Shown here: piece after piece, positions 42,888 to 44,710 of the stretch
Layout: each line of letters starts with the position of its first letter
Numbering within the stretch: position 1 is the first letter of the stretch
Source of the DNA: Lachnospiraceae bacterium
Lineage (GTDB): Bacteria; Bacillota; Clostridia; Lachnospirales; Lachnospiraceae
Length of the DNA: 44,710 nt
Assembly (NCBI GenBank): GCA_029012365.1
Contig: JAQXLY010000043.1
Span: 1 to 44,710, forward strand
Direction: 5' to 3'
The notes under the pieces: model-generated
Told to the model about the DNA's origin: nothing
The model's database searches: none
What the model saw: only the letters and a program-made list of their open reading frames with translations
Made by a program: the position numbers and the translations under genes

Positions 42888-43778
42888 TTAGCCCCTCAAC
42901 AAGTTTGGCAAACCCTCAAGAACTTTGTTCATTCGAAATTTCCCCGGTGCAATGTGATATGTTTTTGTAAATTGTTTGCTAAATGAATAGACATCTTCAT
43001 ATCCTACCATTTGTGCGATTTCCTTGATTGGAATCCCACTCTCCAGAAGCATGCAAGCCTGCTCCATCTTTTTTTCTATTCTGTATTTTCCCGGTGAAAT
43101 ACCATATTTCTTCCGAAAATCCTTTCGGAACGATTCATACCCCATCTGTATGTCTTTGGCTAACTTCTCCACTGAGATTTCACAGTCCAGATTCTGTTCC
43201 AAAATATCATGTGCGTTTTGCAGTAAATCATCCTTATTAGCGTTTTCTTTTTTTGCTTTTCCATATCCAAACATGTATAAAAGCTCACGTTCAAGCTCCA
43301 ATGAAATTGTGGGAAGCTCATTTTGAGTAGCTGCCTTAAGCTTCCTGATAAGACTTTTATACTGTTCCAGATCGACGGTATAAAATGCCTTCTTTTTTAC
43401 CGGTGTATTCGATAATACGCCTAGCTTTTTTTCTGCTTCATAAAAATCAGCACTTACAGATATAAAAAATTCTAACCATTGTCCATCCGGTTCAACTCTC
43501 GTTGAATGAACAATTCCGGGAACTCTTTGTACCAGATCCCCCGCTTCCAACGGAAGCCTTTCGCCATCCTCTGTAATATATTCTCCGCTTCCTCGCAGCA
43601 AAAGAAAGCAACTGTAGAACTCGTTGAAAAAATGGTATTGCGACCGTTCCGCTGTTTCTTTTTTCATAAATCCACATGCAACAATTCCATTTTTCAGATT
43701 TTCTCCTATACATCGATAGACCACATCACTTTGTGCAATTTCATCTCTCTTCTTTTCATATGCCTGATAGTTTGTCAT
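42888..43778 (-). CDS. AraC-family transcriptional regulator (cupin + HTH)
   Basis: A 296-residue regulator. Residues about 20-110 form a cupin-like ligand-binding domain (LLRGSGEYITEDGERLPLEA, GDLVQRVPGIVHS); residues about 190-290 hold two helix-turn-helices of the AraC type (EISVEKLAKDIQMGYESFRK; IPIKEIAQMVGYEDVYSFSK then QFTKTYHIAPGKFR). It is transcribed away from the beta-galactosidase gene, 163 bases apart, and probably responds to a beta-galactoside or related sugar to control that gene. The start ATG 43778 has a GAGGAAAG-type site. Confidence 0.93.
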   Translation of the reverse strand: MTNYQAYEKKRDEIAQSDVVYRCIGENLKNGIVACGFMKKETAERSQYHFFNEFYSCFLLLRGSGEYITEDGERLPLEAGDLVQRVPGIVHSTRVEPDGQWLEFFISVSADFYEAEKKLGVLSNTPVKKKAFYTVDLEQYKSLIRKLKAATQNELPTISLELERELLYMFGYGKAKKENANKDDLLQNAHDILEQNLDCEISVEKLAKDIQMGYESFRKDFRKKYGISPGKYRIEKKMEQACMLLESGIPIKEIAQMVGYEDVYSFSKQFTKTYHIAPGKFRMNKVLEGLPNLLRG

Positions 43779-43845
43779 GCTTTCCTCGCTTTTACCAGAT
43801 TGGATAAAAAAAACACCATCTCTGCCATTTCGTATCGGGTAATAA

Positions 43846-44710
<865 letters not shown>

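Noticed and set aside
42544..42891. 115-codon plus-strand frame taken as a gene
   Set aside because: The protein-like signal is in the neighbouring frame (transposase N-terminus); this frame also runs into the AraC terminator.

Overview
The window looks like a contig from a motile, low-to-mid GC member of the Clostridia, most likely Lachnospiraceae of the Roseburia / Agathobacter / Lachnospira type. The reasons are a flagellin with a FliS-like chaperone, a maltodextrin ABC transporter with MalQ, a T-box in front of proS, an ATP-type PEP carboxykinase, strong AAGGAGG-like ribosome binding sites and many palindrome-rich intergenic regions. Genus is inference; no rRNA or tRNA gene is visible.

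Layout: (1) 1-2040: tail of an unknown gene, nested inverted repeats, an XRE remnant and a two-gene chromate transporter. (2) 2165-9076: a minus-strand malE-malF-malG operon whose leader overlaps a ~390-bp imperfect inverted repeat, a small regulatory island (XRE regulator, HigBA-type module with a broken toxin) and malQ. (3) 9213-11162: proS with a T-box leader and promoter; proS carries an internal deletion and frameshift. (4) 11191-14821: a DUF4143-type ATPase behind a 33-bp tandem array, palindrome clusters, an ECF sigma / anti-sigma pair, and a small unknown gene with a perfect cre-like palindrome upstream. (5) 15035-23259: chemoreceptor, a Fic protein bracketed by two related 35-nt hairpins, then a FliS-like protein, flagellin and a 1063-residue protein with a possible FliK-like C-terminus. 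(6) 23391-27707: a DUF885 lipoprotein and a membrane EAL phosphodiesterase with degenerate GGDEF.

(7) 27828-34161: a polyamine operon (speA, speE, speB, carboxyspermidine dehydrogenase, carboxyspermidine decarboxylase) preceded by a ~425-nt hairpin-rich leader ending in an intrinsic terminator just before the speA ribosome binding site. The genes can make agmatine, putrescine and spermidine from arginine and aspartate semialdehyde; speE is present without speD. (8) 34064-34977: a scar region with a second diverged copy of the decarboxylase 3' end, a truncated rhuM and an orphan Phd/YefM antitoxin. (9) 35093-40226: two paralogous secreted proteins with Ig-like and carbohydrate-binding-like domains. 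(10) 40377-44422: pckA behind a consensus promoter, a transposase remnant, an AraC regulator divergent from a GH2 beta-galactosidase gene.

The last ~300 bases are not beta-galactosidase: they encode an internal part of RNA polymerase alpha (rpoA) at visibly higher GC, joined within a lacZ-type gene at an 8-11 base overlap. This is most simply an assembly or template-switch chimera. The proS deletion also sits on a short direct repeat, so both junctions should be verified before biological interpretation. The best candidates for something undescribed are the speA leader RNA, the long inverted repeat in front of malE and the nspC-tail integration scar.
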